Positions 11,061-26,040 are shown, counted from the stretch's first letter. The stretch: DNA of 64,000 nt from Silurus meridionalis (GCF_014805685.1 NC_060885.1:10832132-10896131); one strand, 5' to 3'. Notes: generated by a model from the sequence alone, not told the origin. Numbers and translations are program-made.

Positions 11061-13614
11061 GTATTCTTTGTTTGACCTGGGAGAGATTATTGCAATCTCT
11101 CTTATCTAAACTCATCTGCTCACTTGGGTTTGGTGATATATGAAGATACGATTAATTTTTTTTTTATTATGCCACTGATAAATCTTTAACATTTCAAAGT
11201 AATGTCAGTACAAACTAATACTCTGGGGAACTAATGCTTTGTGACTTTTAATACAGACTGAAAGTACAGTAGATCAGCAGTGGGTTTGCATATACTAATG
11301 CAAATTACTTTCTTTAAAACTCTGCAAATACTCTAGATTAGAGGGTTTTGTTCTATAAAAAAAAAAAAAAAAAAAGGAGATAGATAGAAATTGTGGTAAT
11401 TTATTCTAAATCTAGTCTTAAAGATTTTCTCATCCCCTCCAGTGATATTTGGGCCTATCCCCTACACCAACATTTATAATTGTGCGAGTATGCAAAGTTA
11501 GTGATTGTAATGAATAACTGAGGCAGGCTGATCCTAGTCAAGCTGCAAAGAAAGTCTTAAAGTATAATCCTTTGCTAGCACTTTTGCATTGCTTTTTGCT
11601 GCTTTTGGTCTCATCACATTTCCCTGTTTTTCACTTTCTTTGCATTTTTTTGTATTTAGATTGAATATCTGTTCTTATCACCTTATTAGGGATCTGAGCA
11701 TGGACTGAGTCTGGACTTTATCTTTATTTATCATCTTTGCTCTATTTTAAACTTTTTTCTACTTTGTTCAATACAGTAGCTGGCAAATAGAACAACTCTA
11801 ATCTTTGTTTCTGCCTTAACAATGCTAAAATACTTCTTCTGGCTCAGAAGTGGGTTTTTATGTGTGAACATGGATTAGGCCAAATTAAAGCTAAAGGATT
11901 ATGTTGAGGATTAAGTTGTTTAACGGATCTGAAGCTGAAACCTTGCTCTATAAATTTTCTCCCATAAAGAATGGGTCAGAGACCTGCCCTTTTTTCTAAA
12001 TGGACTATTTTGCTTCTTGCTTAGAAAATCTAAGTAGTGGAACAGAACTCGGTCTAAATCGCATTCGTGACAATGTCAGTCATACTAATAGGATTAGCTC
12101 TTAAAATATTTTTGCTGGCAGAGAATTCTCGGCTTGACATTGTCATTTGATCAGAATTGCACAGACAAAACGTGCTCATCTACATGTATATTTTTAGTAC
12201 AACATGTTCAGTATGAAAGAGTTCTTCTAGCTAAAGCCATACTATAAACCTCTGAGACAGCATTATTTCCACCCTCTTAAGGTGCTGCAGATATAATGCT
12301 CTTCCATTATTCTGGGCAAAACAAACATGAAAGAAAATCCTTGGGTAAACACTTCTGTCAGAGCACACTGACTGAGAATTCAAGCAGGATGGCAGCAAAA
12401 ACATTTTCAGCTGATGGCTAGGACAAAGCTCAAACCTCTCCAGACCATAATAGTGTTTATATAATGTTGGCTTATACTAGCAATTTGGAGGTCATTTAAG
12501 GGCATAAAATAAAAGTAAAAAAAAACATCTCCTGATACATTTCATGAAAATCAAAAACATAAAAAAAACATTAACATTTATCATAACCCAACAGCTGTGT
12601 ATTAAATACAACATGCTACAGAATAATCACTAACTAAACAAACAGTTGTTTTCAGAAACCCCCTTTGCCTTTCACTTCTTTGACCTTAACACCGACTTAC
12701 AAGGCATCCTGCATTACAAAAATGGTCTGCAGTTAATGACGCCTGATCCTTCCATTTCAACGTTCATTTGAAAAACCAATTAACTCGGTTCCTATTGAGC
12801 TGGCGAACAGGAAATAAATCAAGTGTTGTTAACACATGGGTGGAGAGCCGTGCTGGTGTAATTAGGGCAGCAGACAGACGAAGGCCTTCAATACTCTGCT
12901 CCATTATCAACTGACAACCAGCACCTCCTATGACAGTGACAGATTTTTATATGGAGTTCCTGCTCAATGTCTCGTTGAGAATGGAAAAAAAAGTAGTAGA
13001 CTTTTTTAATGTTTGGATATTAGATGTAGGATCTTCATTGGTGTCATTTAACTTTAATATATTCACGTCTTTTTCAAATTTTTAGGTGAAAAAATAAAAT
13101 AAAAACAAGAACAGCAAAGAATATTCCGTTTGGAAAGCATGTTACACATCACAGCTCTTAGTACTTTTACACTTCCTTTAGCAGCCCTGCATAGACATAG
13201 CAAAGATCCTTACCAATGTTAATTCTAGAGCTCATGCTACAGTATGCACTTTAGTGATTGTTCGCAAATAAATAGCTGAAAATGACTGTTGTCAGTGCAG
13301 TGAATTGTTCGTCTATTAATTAAATGGGTAATTATGACTCTGTAGTGCAAAGGCGAGCAAAAGGGTCAGGATTAATTGCATGTTTTTTAAACATCCACCA
13401 GAAAAAAAAGCATAAGAGGCTTCTCTGTAACATGCCGCCATGCAGTTTGTATTAAATGATATATCAGATGATACAAAAACTGCTAATTAATCTTTTTTAA
13501 TTCATGTGAAAAGTCTGATAATTGAATTACTGAAATGAGATGAACCTCAAAACAAAGACACCAAGTAAATAGTTTTTTTTTTTTTTATTTAATAATTTTT
13601 TGTATACTGTCCAA

Positions 13615-13690
13615 TGTATCCCACTATAGGCTCTGGATCCACGGTGACCATGACCTGTATAAAGTGCCTACTGAAGGAATTTATGCTTTG
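13615..13690 (+). repeat. Tail of a dispersed fish repeat
   Basis: CTATAGGCTCTGGATCCACG, GTGACCATGACCTGTATAAA and GTGCCTACTGAAGG match the terminal part of the same type of repeat as at 63.8 kb. The body is missing. Confidence 0.5.
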
Positions 13691-15234
13691 AATATAAACA
13701 CTCCTGGGGAAAAGATGAACCAAGGCCAAAAGAAAAAATATGCAGCCTTTATTGGTCTTATCAACAAATCACTAGTCAGAAAATAAGCAAGAAATAAAAC
13801 AAATAGATAAAGTAACTTAGCATGGCATAGCTTTCAATTGTTTTAATAAACAACAAAGGACTCTTCTTACATAAAGAAGAGTCAGTGTTGTTCCATTTGG
13901 TGTTGATGGCTTCACAGAGCTGATAAGTATTTAATTAATTTTGAATTTTACAACAAATTATTATCATGAGATTATTTTTGTGAACAAAAAGTCAATTTTC
14001 TGTTTTCCTGTTGTAAAATTTTCAAACGGTGATGCATTAGGTCTCAGGAGTTTTTTTATTTTAATACACATTATCAATGATTTGTTCTTAAAAATAATTA
14101 AATTAAACCATTCATATTTAAATTTTGTTTTATGCCATCTAAGGCACTTTTTTGCCCAGGAGGCTACAGGCTATGTTCACTTAGATTCCTGTGTCAACAA
14201 AGAAGAGACCACACATTATCAGAAGAAGATTTAAGCAGGTTAGGTTGTAATGTTACAAAAATAATGTACATAAAATGTTTTGCAAAAAAATGTCTTTATA
14301 GAAAATGCGATACTATACATTTTTTCAGAAATTTTCTCACAACCAACAGTGTTGCTAAAACTTATTTACATTAAGTTTTACATAAACTCATGCTGAACTG
14401 TATAACCAAAGTTACTATTGTCAGCTGGTTATTTTCTCTGGAAGTGTGCGAACATGTATCTGCTGCTGTCTAAACAAACACCAGCAACGATCATACAGGT
14501 GTAGGAGATGTAAAGCAACACAGAGGAAATGGAACAGTTTGTGCCTCGGGAAACAATAATAAATATAATTGAATCAAGATGGTGTTGGTGATCAGCAGCC
14601 AAGTTTAAATTTGATTTTTGTTCTCATAATTGAAAAAGATTGTCCACCTTAATTAAAAACTTAAATGATGTTAGCTCATTGAAAATCCTCAAGGAAAGAT
14701 CTTGTCTCGTGTACTGAAGAATAAACACATGAATATTGATAAACCTAAAAAAGTATCAGACCTGAAACTGTTTAACAAATACAGAGCTTTACAGAAGCCT
14801 TCAGTTTGAGTAGTGTGCTTATAAGGAGTTTTAATAAACTAAGCAGTGATATTTGGATGTGATATTAGATGATTAGATTTCAATACTTGACATTCTTACA
14901 TATACATTCTTCTTATTTAGTTTCATTTATATTAAATTGTTTTTTGTTTTATTCTAACTCTCTGTGCTGCTGTAATTTTGATGAATAAAGTGATCTACCT
15001 ATCTATCATATCACAAAAGCACAGTGCAAACTACTTCCAAATGGAGACCAGTTCACTGGGGGCATTACATGCTACATGAATCTACAGCCTGTGCTAGATA
15101 GAAATTAGCCACAACCCCACTACATCATACCACTGTTTGATTTATTATGACAATTAATGGTGCAGTTATACTTGTATCCAAAGTAATCCAAAATAGTCTG
15201 ATGGACTACTTTAAATGGACACCAAAAATTCAAC

Positions 15235-15575
15235 TTGAAATTATGTCATTTTATCTTATATTATCTTCCACACTGCCCAATTGCTACGCTCCCTCCACTG
15301 GCATCCTGTAGTTGTCTGGATTGGATTGAAAACACTGATGCTTGCCTACAAAGGCAAAAATATGGTGCAGCTTTACCTCACAGCACTATACCACACGCCA
15401 TCAGATCCTCTACCACTGCTTGACTGATCACCATTTCTCAGGGTTCAAAGAAGACATGCTTCTCCTCTGTTCTGTTCTGGCACGTAGGTCATGGAATGAA
15501 CTTCCATTTGATGTCCAAACAGCTCATTTTAAAAAGGTAATAATAATAGTAAAAAGTTTTCTCTAATTACATTTC
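15235..15575 (+). pseudogene. LINE 3' ORF remnant (L2-like)
   Basis: The plus-strand frames give a decayed LPPLxWxPV..WIxLKTLMLAYK-like stretch (about 15290-15350) and then ARRSWNELPFDVQ at about 15483-15521. This is the order of the C-terminal part of L2-type LINE polymerases. Stops and frameshifts interrupt it. Confidence 0.6.
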
Positions 15576-16739
15576 TCTTACAAGAAAGTCTTTAGTTTTA
15601 AAGTTTTTAGTTGTGCATCAGTATCAGGATCTAACCAAAATGCGGTAAATGTAAATAACTGAAGGATGCTTAGCCTTGCTAGTCTGCTTACACCAGCCAT
15701 CCCTGCACAACACATACTGTACAGTAGCTGTGCACTCTAAACCAAACTTATAACAATTCTCTGTAGTATACAGTGTTATGTAAGTGTATTTTGAGTCACT
15801 GGAGTATAGTTTTGCATTCTGCTGGGAAATATGTAAAGCAATCTAAAACAATTAAAGAATTATGTTACACAACAACATAGTTGAGCAATTAATTTCGACA
15901 AAATACAACATAATTTATAAATGCAATGTGCAGAAAGCAAAAGGAAATCCAGTTTATTAGTGCTTCTCAGTCTTAGGCTCAATCTGCCATTCAGTGTAGC
16001 GACTGGAAGAAGAAATACGGTCACAGCCAATTACCGAAGCTCACTTTTTGCTGTATCGCACCTGCTTCAACATTAATGGCCTGAAATAAGAAACGATGCC
16101 TTGGGAATTTTTGGTATTCTAGTCTGTCTCGAAGAGTATGAAATTATTAAACAGTCTTCTTGAAGTGTATGTCATACATCTGTTTTATTAAAGAATGGAG
16201 TTCTGCATGAAGAATTCCATTTCCATAATTAGTTCACCTCGGAAATGTCAACTCAGCGCTGTGGGTGAGCTTTTTTTTTTTTTTTTTATAAAAAAAAAGA
16301 AAAAACAACAATTTTGATGTGGCAAGAGCCTGCCTTTGAAATAGTGCAAGAAAAGCCATTTCCTAATATGTCCTTCCAAACCTGTAATCAAGTCTTCTCT
16401 CCATTTGAAGCTGTCGTGTGTTTGTGCGCGAGAGCCTTTTACAGACTGGTTAACTGCCTCAATTGAATTTTTCCTGCTGATATCACTGCAAGATAGGAAG
16501 AAACAGATCTCTATCCTGCTTTTTTTGTTTCATGGTGAATATACTCACCTGCCCTTCTGAAATAAACCTGTCTGCTGTACCTTTTTCCTTTTTTTGTTAT
16601 TTAGTCAGGATAGTCAAAACCTACTTTTTTAAACCAACAGAAACAAATGAAAATTTTTTAATATTTTTATTGTGGTGTTTTGGCTGCACAGACCAGGAGA
16701 CTTTAGTTTAAATTGCACTGTCACAGAGATCTTCATGGT

Positions 16740-16925
16740 GGCCTAGTGGTTAAAGTTCTGGCAGAGGTTTATAGCAGTGAGGCTGTAAGCAGGGGCACAG
16801 AGCCTTAACCAGTAAGCTTGCATGACCAAAGGGTATAAAAGACTGTAATATAAACCCGAAATCTGTGGCTCTGCTTACAGCCTCCCTGCTATAAACCCCT
16901 GCCAGACTTGAGATGCGAACCTGGT
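16740..16925. repeat. Inverted repeat with SINE-like start
   Basis: The stretch about 16758-16805 (CTGGCAGAGGTTTATAGCAG onward to GGGGCACAGAG) is approximately the reverse complement of about 16867-16905 (CTCTGCTTACAGCCTCCCTG onward to CTGCCAG). It opens with GTGGCCTAGTGGTTAAAG, which resembles a tRNA-derived A box. It could be a fold-back SINE pair. Confidence 0.4.
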
Positions 16926-19900
16926 CTTAGACTGAGGGCTACCATGACTTTTCTGAAGGTTTAGATTATTTCTTAGGTATATGAAATGCTTAAATCACAG
17001 ATATTATTTGGGATTGAATCACTTTGTTGCAAATCTGTGATTGTAGTGGTAGTTCAGTGGTAGTTCTGTGCCTTTGCCTACAGCCTCACTACCAGGCCAT
17101 AAGGTTTGACTCAAAACCTTCTTGTCAGGTTTACGGACAGGGACTACATTTCCCAAAAGCCACTGCAGCGCTTCATTTTAACCACCTTTTGCCACTGATT
17201 AGCACTTTTATATAGTCTCACTGTTTACACACAAGGTTCTAAGTAAAATGTCAGGGGTTTCATGGAAGTGAGTTTAAAAACGTTGCTCCTCTGTTACTGT
17301 GGAGGATTAGCCTCCACAAAGAACCTGTACTTTCCTTCATGTGTCAAGTACATTCCATCAAGTTACTCAATTATAATACCAAAAACATTGAATTATTAGA
17401 AATTATCATCAGGAATCATGATGGGATGATTTCTTCTTTCTGTCAGCAAACCACATGCTTCAGAGCTATTACACTTTAAAATCTACTTTCTCATACTACA
17501 CACAGGAAAAAAGTTCTGAATACTGTGTCTCGCTGATCTACAGTATATAGGATCATCAAAATTCAAACTCTTCCCCTGCAACAATGAAAACCTTGCCTAC
17601 TCAGGTGGATTGGATCTATAGACTGAGTACCAAAAGCTCGAACTTAGTCAGATTTGTGCCGCCCCAAAGACGCAATCTTAAACTGTCAGCCTGCTTTATC
17701 AGCATGCATGTGTGAGTAATTTGAATTGTAGCTCTCGCTCAACTTTGCTGTAATGCTCTAAAGCTTGCAAATCAGTTAAGCCTACAAGCAGCAAAGATGG
17801 CCTTTGTCACAGTGTGCATTTCATCAAAGACTGACAACTCGACAGAGCACATCAATACTTCAAGCCCCTTGAGACATAATGTAGTCTGTTTGAAAATTAG
17901 CTGTTTCTGCCCTACTGTACTCAGAAACTATAAAGTATTCTATGCAGCAGGCCTTTAGCTATAAACCTGTACTCAATAAAATGCAAAAAGATGTGACAGT
18001 ATATGACTTCAAGTCATACTGTGAGTCAAATCTGAGTTGGAGGCTGACACCAGGTGCAAAACAAATCTAATTTTGTCATGTTTCTCAAGTATAGCAACAG
18101 AATCCAAAATCATCATTAACATACAAATAAAGCGTGATTAAGACAGTAATGAAACTGACCTGTCATAATGTCTGTCTATTAAGTTAGTAATAGAAAATCG
18201 ATTTTTGCACGTGTTTTAGAAAACGACTGAACAACATTTTAAACATGCCTAATGTTTTAAAATGTGCCTTTGACCAGAAGAGTTTAATAAATATCTCTGT
18301 ACTGTCAGGTGTACATGGGAGAGAGTCTAAAGATAATGGTGTACTTCATCCCTGTCCTTATCATGGCTGCTCTAATGTGTGTATCCTCTGGATAAACCAA
18401 ACAGACTGACCCTGACCTCTGATCCCCCAACTTATGTTTGTATGAAAAGGAGAAATGTATTATACAAATTTTTTGTACTCTTATAAAGCCTGTAATATCT
18501 CAGGACAAAACAGAGATAATACATTTCTAACAATGTACATGTGTTAAAAGTATTGATACGCAACGAAGCGAAATCACATACTTCAGGTATGCACATGAAG
18601 CCCTTTTCATGACCTTTCATAACTACAATGCTTGATATTTGACACCTGATTCTCTGATGCCACAATGCTGAAGTGAATGCCTGAGGCATTCCTTACTGTG
18701 ATTTCATATGCTGGTTTAATAATTAGAGTCTGCATATACTACTCAGATGATTAGTATAAACATGTATTGCCACTGTGGTGATATACACCCGCGCCATAGG
18801 ACATTCTTGCTAAAGGAGAGCTACAGACTGAACGGTCATTAAGTATTTTTGTAATTTTTGTTGATTGTTTCACAGAATTGCATTTGTATAAAGTGCTGAT
18901 GTTTTGCCCCAGCAAATGCAAGATTTTGCATTGTCCGTGACAATATCTGTTAACTATACCTTTGATTGAGCAAAATGTTAATCATTTAGATAAGTTTGCC
19001 CAAGCAAACTTACTAGCCATTTGCCGTTAGCATGTTTTCATGAAGTTAAACAAGCCCAGTGGCATAACAGAGTGTTTGAAAACACTGATCAGGGCTGAAG
19101 GAATTTGCTTATACTGTTTTAGTTAGGTGTTATCTACTAGTGTTTAAGATCCACTATTATTATCCATAAATACTGTCTCATGTCAGAGCAAAGTGTTTTC
19201 AGCACCTGTAAAAACAACAAAGCTTTAAAACATTAATACTTTTGGCACTTGTGAGTCACATTCTGCTGCTGTGGACAGTCCCATAAGAATACTATAAAAA
19301 TACTGCAAAAAGACACTCCCCCCAAAAAAAGAATAATCTCATGTGGATACTATAGTTTATACTTAAAGAACAATCACAAATAAAGAGTGTCTTATAGAAT
19401 AAAATTGTGAAAGTAATGATTTTTTTAACGTCCACTATCTGCAGTCAGAAGTGGATTCTCTTCTGAATCAGTTTCCTCTCAAGATTTCTTCATAACTGTC
19501 ACCCCTGGCTTGTTTATCAGGGATCTACATCTACATCTGAATTTCTGCAAATACACTTTGTTGACAATGTCAATTTTTAAAATGTGTCATATAAATAAAG
19601 TAGGACTGAAGAAATATAAGTATGTGAGTTCCTGAATCCAATAAGAGCAGCTTGAGTGGTTGCTGCAATAAACCCTCACATCTACTAAATTCTGTTTGCC
19701 TTCCACGTAAATAAGAGTAAGAATAGACGATGGATTTGGAGAATGGTGGAAGCTATCTAAGCCACCATGACGCAAATTGTTTGCACATTGGTGCATCTGC
19801 TCAATCTTTTATAAATCCAAAAGCTGGGATAAACTACATTAGTGATTCAGCCGCTACAAGAAGCTGCAGTCTTGCATAAAACAAATGCCTCAATATATAG

Positions 19901-22900
19901 AGAAAAAGCTTATATAAACTTTGCCATATACTGGTTATTCAGTCAAGTATATACAGTATACCATATACAGTACTGTAGATGGTGAAATAAATAAAAAATA
20001 CTCCTATGTCCAGGTGTCTACATTAAACAAAAGAAATGTACAAAGATAATACAAAAATACACAAATAGCTAGGACAATGCAATATATAAAATGCATGTAT
20101 GCAAGTACAAGATTTTGCAGTTTTGCTTTAGGTAATGATGCCACATGATTACTTCTTGAAAGGGTATTCAGAAAAAATAAAAAATAATAATACCTGGACT
20201 GAATAAATGACCTAAATATAAGCTATAAATTTTACAAAGAACTATGTCTCCAGAAAGGTAAACAAATTGTAGAATTTATGAGTTGTACAATATTCCGAGA
20301 ACACTGAATACTCAGAAGCACCACTTTTATATGCCATCCACTTACACATATGCAAGAAGTTTCCTCCAAAATCTTTTTCACAAAATCTGTTCTCCAAAAA
20401 TTGACTCACTTTTGGGGAGCAAGAGAGCAATTCATCTGTGGAGCTGCTCTGAACTACTCACTTTTGCACATCCTCCTTAATCGTAGACTCTGTGATTACT
20501 TCTGGGCATTCTGCGACAGAGTCTGGCACTTCAGAAACCCTTTAGAACTAAAACCTACAGATTTGCTGAACTGTTATTTTAATGAAATGGAACAATTTCA
20601 GGAACCTGTATCTACATTGAGGGCTTAGAAACTGTTCCTGGTAGATTCAGTACTTTTCAACCAACCAGATGATTTCTCAGTATTCAAAGGCAAAGCCCTA
20701 CTCCTATTTGGCAAAATCTTAAAGTAATTTTGGATTGAAGGATTGCATAGAATGGGACCTTCACACACCTCGAACCAGAACCTTGTTGAAAGAAAATGAT
20801 TGTGCCATTTTTTATTATTATTGTTATCAGCTATTTTTCTCTTTAGGTGGGCCAATTATAGAAAGCATGGTTAGATCAAGTGGGCTGTTCTGCACAAGCT
20901 CAGGTTAAATGCTCTGATTACTTTTTAAACTAATGCAGTCAGCAACCGTTTGTCTATAAAAACATCTAATAATAGGTAAATTAAATCCAGCACAGAAGTC
21001 TCTGATGATAAATGTCCCTTTTGTTAATTTAAGTATACAGCAGTGCACATAAACATGTAAGCATAAGAAATCCTTATTTTAACCTAAAATCTCGAAAGTT
21101 AGGTGGCTACAAGTGTGATGCAAATATACAAAATAGGGAGACAAAACCATAATGAGACACTAAGAAGAAAACCATAGCCGGATCATGACGCATAACAACC
21201 TGGACTGACAACAACCATGGAACAACAAACTCGAGACAAAGATGTCTGTGAAAGGTGAGGCTAAATACAAGTGCTAATTAATAGTAAATGTGAATCAGGT
21301 GTGCAAAAAGAGACAGAATATGATGAAGTGCAGTTGCCAGTGGGAAACATCGTCCTGTTGTTCTAGGCAGAATCCTGACACACCCTACTGTCAGATTTCT
21401 TTGAGCACTTTCTACCGCAAATAAATTTATTTTAAGTTATTCTTGAAAGAAAATAAATGTCAAAAATAATATAGCATGACTAAAAAATATTTTCAGCTTC
21501 AGGTTTTAGGTTTAGAGACAGTCATTTGTATGCTGAAAGGATTTCTTCATTATCGCATATTCAAAGGTTGGCCTGGTTGTCCATTCTCCTCCTTCTCACA
21601 CCCCAATTATTCCTTTAGGCCCTAATTTATACATGACTGGTCACTTAAATGATAAATCCATATTCATATTATACTGTGCAAAATAATAAAATGCCTAATA
21701 AACTGCAGACTACATAGATCTGAGCAGCTCAGTCTTTATTACACACCTTTATTACTCACATTATTACTTAAAAACAAATCAAGCAATTCTCTACCACTGA
21801 AAAAACACAAATACATAGCATAAAAAAAAAAAACCTACAATAGTTTATATATAGAAAGTCTATTAAGCTGATTTGATAGCTAATTTGTTTGGATATCTCC
21901 CTACTACTTTCATGCACTACCCCATTTCAGACAAATGCTTTCAGCCACCAGTTTGTACTCCTGTGGTACTCTTATGCTGTACAGTATACACAGTTAAACC
22001 TAACAGTAAACATTTGCACAACTTTGCTGTCCATACAAAAAACATTTACACTCACTGCAGCAAAAAAAAACCCCAAAAGCTACAATGCACAGAAATGCAG
22101 TGAAACAGTAGTCAAATTCAGATTCCCATAAAAATAGCATTAGTCTAAAATGTTTGCTAGCAGTAAAGCTCAGGTGTGCAGTCACTGGGGAATTCTTACA
22201 AAGTGAGACATCAGAAGTGGACTGAACAATGAGAGCCACAGCAATTTTATTGCCTCAAGCACAGGCTTTTGCAGTTTAATCGTCCTTTTCTGCTTCAGGC
22301 TAAACCGGGATACTTCCAGTAAACAATTACATTTTGATTGCCGCATGTGCTTCTTTTTTCAGATGCAAGGTGCAACAAAAATCAAACATCACCTGTAAAA
22401 ACACTTAGACACTTAGAGGTGTTGGGCTTAGACAACACCTGTCTAACTGTTGTGCCAGTGATTGCCCTTGGCAACCTCATTATTTATACCCCATGGAAAC
22501 AGGGCATAGGTAAGTGCAACATGGATTTCCTGGGGAAATACAAAACATACATTTCTTAAGGATTACAATTTTTGCCAGTCTTTTCTCTGGGGTAGTGATC
22601 ATTTTGGCAGATTTTTACTATTTTAATAGTACTACTATTAGAAGAAAATATTAGTGTGTAATGTACTGTATATAAATGCTGCCAGTGATTCTAGAGGGAA
22701 GTGTAAGTAGACAGCTGTGTGGTGCCAGTTATGCTGGTGTTTAATGTATGAATTGAATTAATTAATCAATGACTGAATATAATGTGTATTATCACTACTA
22801 TATCCAAAACTATGATTTAAAATAATCAGCTGTAACAGGTGTTGCAATATATGTTTGTATGAATGGATAGATTGATGAATGGATGCATGGATGGATTCTC

Positions 22901-24863
22901 TCTTCTTCCATCTCCCTCTTTCTCTTTTACAAAGATTGGTGATCAGTAAAAAAAGGAAGACAGGAAGTAAGAAATGGAAACCACAACCAATAACAAATCC
23001 TACATTTACATAATGGCACTTGACACTTCAACTTAGTCACAATTATTTTTTGTTAATTTTGGGAAAGCAACATTTGCAGGTGGAATAAAGTCAACAGTAG
23101 AGAGTGAAAACATGCAGGCTTTGACAAATATAATAAGTGTAATATTCATTGTGCACAAACTCTAAAAGACTACCCTTCCCCATGCCAAGAGCTTTCTCTC
23201 TTATAGCTGCTAACAAAAAAAACACTTGCACAGCACATAAAACAGCTGAAAAGTGATCTATTTCACATCATGTATGCTTGTATTCGAACCAGGAGGCGGG
23301 TAAACTTTATTGATTTTTTTAAATGATATGAAATGAAGTCAATGTTTGTTGCTGAACAAATTGTATTTTACTCCACTGGAATCTGGAGCACCAAGATTCT
23401 AATCACACCAGCCACTTAATCTCAAAGAGCTCATTAGATCTCATTTAATTTCTTTTAATATTATTCCAGTATCATTCGGTCTATATGATGCAGCCACTGA
23501 ATCTTCATTTTACTGCATTAAGACATTTTAGGAAATGCTAATGATGTTTTACAATTTCATGAAGAAACATATTAGTACATTGCAGAAAGGGCTTTTGTCT
23601 TAAGGAAATCAGTGTAAAGGGATAAGCAGGAAGCTCTGATAAAGGCAAAGGTGGTGGTGGATGGGTAGTGTTGTAAAAATATGTTCTGGGCAAACCTCTC
23701 ATTCCCTAATGCTCTGATATCTGCAGGGACTCGTACCTGCATTCCAATAGGACCAATTACTGGCAGAAGAATGTCCACACTTTTTGGCCTATCCAGCAGT
23801 ACAGAGGAGCTCCAGCAGAACTCAATTCATTGCGGTAATGAGCTTTTGCTCGTACAATTTCCCACAGACAGCCCAATCTGCGTCGCACAGCACACACAAC
23901 ACTTTGCATAAGGCTAAAGCTTGGAGATCAATGCCATGATTTATTGCTTTTTTTTTTTTCATTAAGCTGGGGTTTGCTCTTTTCTTGGCTGAAATTTTTC
24001 AAATTAACGCCGAGCACCCGTGACAGCAAAGAGCCGCAAAGTGTGCATTTCATTTCTGGATACAAAAGTACGAAGAAACATGTCTGATTTTTAGAGTTCT
24101 TTGTTCCTTTCTTTGGAATCCATGGATTCGGCACTAGCACTATTTACATGACACAACTTCTTGCTCTGGAGATAACAGTAATACTGTAACTGCACTCTTT
24201 AAAAATTATCTTTGTGGTGTGTGGTTCGTGGTTTTAGAGTATGAATGGCAGCCACGTTAGGTGAAAGGTGAAATGGCCAGCTTCTTGTGTTTTCTTTCAG
24301 GCTGTCTGTGTGCTTTGGCACCACAGATTCCCTCAACCTTTGCTAAATAGAAAGGCCACTTCTGTAACTTTTTTCCATTTACCAGTGTGGATTCGAGATA
24401 TCACGACTTTAACTCCTGTGCGAACACATCATGCTTTTGTTTGGTGTCAGAAAGAGCACTAATGTAGCTCTAACGTTCTGTATGGCTGTAAAGATTAGAA
24501 TTTCAAATGCTGTGTTATATCGCTAAAATCAATCAGCTTTCATAGGAAATCATTCAAAATGAGGGTCACTTGGAAATGCCAATAAAGAGACAAGACTAAA
24601 AGCGGATCTGTATTTTGATAGATGGCATACGGTCTTAACACATCACCATGTGCACCACATCTAAAAATAATAGTTATGAATCACTGGTGTCAGTGTCATG
24701 TGTAGTAGGCGTGTAATGCAATGTTTAGCTCTATCTGTTTAGTTATCTAAATATTTGGAAATCATTGAAATACAGGATTGATTTTAAAAGTTATGTCTAA
24801 TTTCTATAAGACATAAGGACATATACGATACTTCTGGTCTCATTCCCCAATCTGTATTTTTTA

Positions 24864-25290
24864 AACAGTAAAACCTCAACTTTTTTTTTGTTTTATATTT
24901 TTATTTCACTAGAAATCTTGAAAAATGTCTCCCAAGAAAATCAGTGATGGTGCTGTGAAAACGAAAGTAAATAGAATTACTTTTGAAACCAAGAAGGTTA
25001 TGAGCGTGTTGCGCGTCTCACACTCGCAATCAACCACTACCACATGGGTAAGTGTTAAATTATGTTTACATTATGGTAATTTGCTGTGTATTTGTTTGTT
25101 AAAATAGGCTACAAATACTTTTAAAGTGCAAAAATAAGCGATCGAATGAGATCTCGGAACGGATTAAATCACTTTTGCATTCATTCTTATGGGGAAAATT
25201 AGTTCGAATGTATGAGCAAATGGACCTACGAGCAATTTTTAAGAACAAATTATGCTCGCTGTATACTTTTTTATCCCTGGTGTCAAGATA
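24864..25290 (+). mobile_element. pogo/Tigger-like element, internally deleted
   Basis: The left end CAGTAAAACCTCAACTTT resembles the CAGTGAAACCTCGG ends of Tigger-type elements. An ORF from 24925 begins MSPKKISDGAVKTKVNRIT, resembling the start of pogo/Tigger HTH transposases, and ends soon after. The right part (about 25130-25270: AACGGATTAAATCA, CTTATGGGGAAAATTAGTTC, ATTATGCTCG) is typical of the 3' end of this group. The DDE core is absent. Confidence 0.65.
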
Positions 25291-25621
25291 AAACCAAAGA
25301 AAATCATGTTTTTTCAGTCTTTTTTGCATCACTTTTCAAGTAAGCCCAGCTCCTTTAATAGTCAATATAAAATTTAACTTGAACACATTTTTTTATTCTT
25401 TAGCTAAAAGTGAGTATGCCCTAAGTGATAACAGCTGTATGTTGTGTAACCATGCAAAGCCACATCCTATTCATCATGTTGATTTTTTTGTTTGCTTGAC
25501 CATACAAATTTGTGCATCTTGTATTAGAGCAGTTCAAATTAAAAAAACAAAAGACCTATGTTTGTGAGATACTGTAAATGCTTGATGCTGTACTTTATTT
25601 TTACTGTTGCTATATACATCG

Positions 25622-25735
25622 ACCAGGCATAACTTTATGGCCACAGATCAGGTATAACATTATGACCACCTGCCTAATATTGTGTTGTCTCCCCTTTTGC
25701 TTCCAAAACAAATCTGACCCGTTGAGCAATAACAG
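25622..25735. mobile_element. Tc1-like terminal fragment
   Basis: The sequence AGGTATAACATTATGACCAC, followed by CTGCCTAATATTGTGTTGTC, matches the end of a common fish Tc1-type element. The longer copy at 47.7-48.8 kb carries a decayed form of the same ending (CTCAATATTAGGCAGCTAG). Only one end is present here. Confidence 0.6.
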
Positions 25736-26040
25736 CATTTATTTCTTCAGCAATTTAAACAACAGTAGCTTATCTGTTCGGTCCCTAGCTGCATCAATGA
25801 GCCTTCACCACCCATGACCCTGTATCAACAAGCTAGTGACCCTGATCAGGCAGTTCACACACATACCGTTTTATGTAATGTAAATAACAATTCGATTTTT
25901 GATTCAATAATCTACTTGTTATGTACATTACATAAAACGTAATGTTTAAATGGTGTTGTTGAAGCTTTAAAAGCAATGTAAAAAAAAAAAAGAAAAAGAG
26001 AGAGAGAAAATAGATTCAGGGAGAAACTGGTCTTACTCAC

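Larger units (their letters stand above)
6353..26040 (-). other. khdrbs2 19.7 kb intron
   Basis: This is the largest intron in the window. It holds a SINE (6.9 kb), an LTR-like piece (7.6 kb), a hAT element (9.6 kb), LINE relics (10.6 and 15.2 kb), a Tigger relic (24.9 kb) and a Tc1 end (25.6 kb). Between them, 11.1-13.6, 17.2-20.2 and 21.4-24.8 kb show only AT-rich sequence and a few repeat-free blocks that might be conserved non-coding DNA (about 12.66-12.97 and 23.68-24.06 kb). No exon was recognised in it. Confidence 0.7.

Noticed and set aside
23681..23911. 76-codon plus-strand ORF with balanced composition
   Set aside because: There is no known motif, no flanking splice sites that fit an exon, and a competing ORF on the other strand. 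It may be conserved non-coding DNA.
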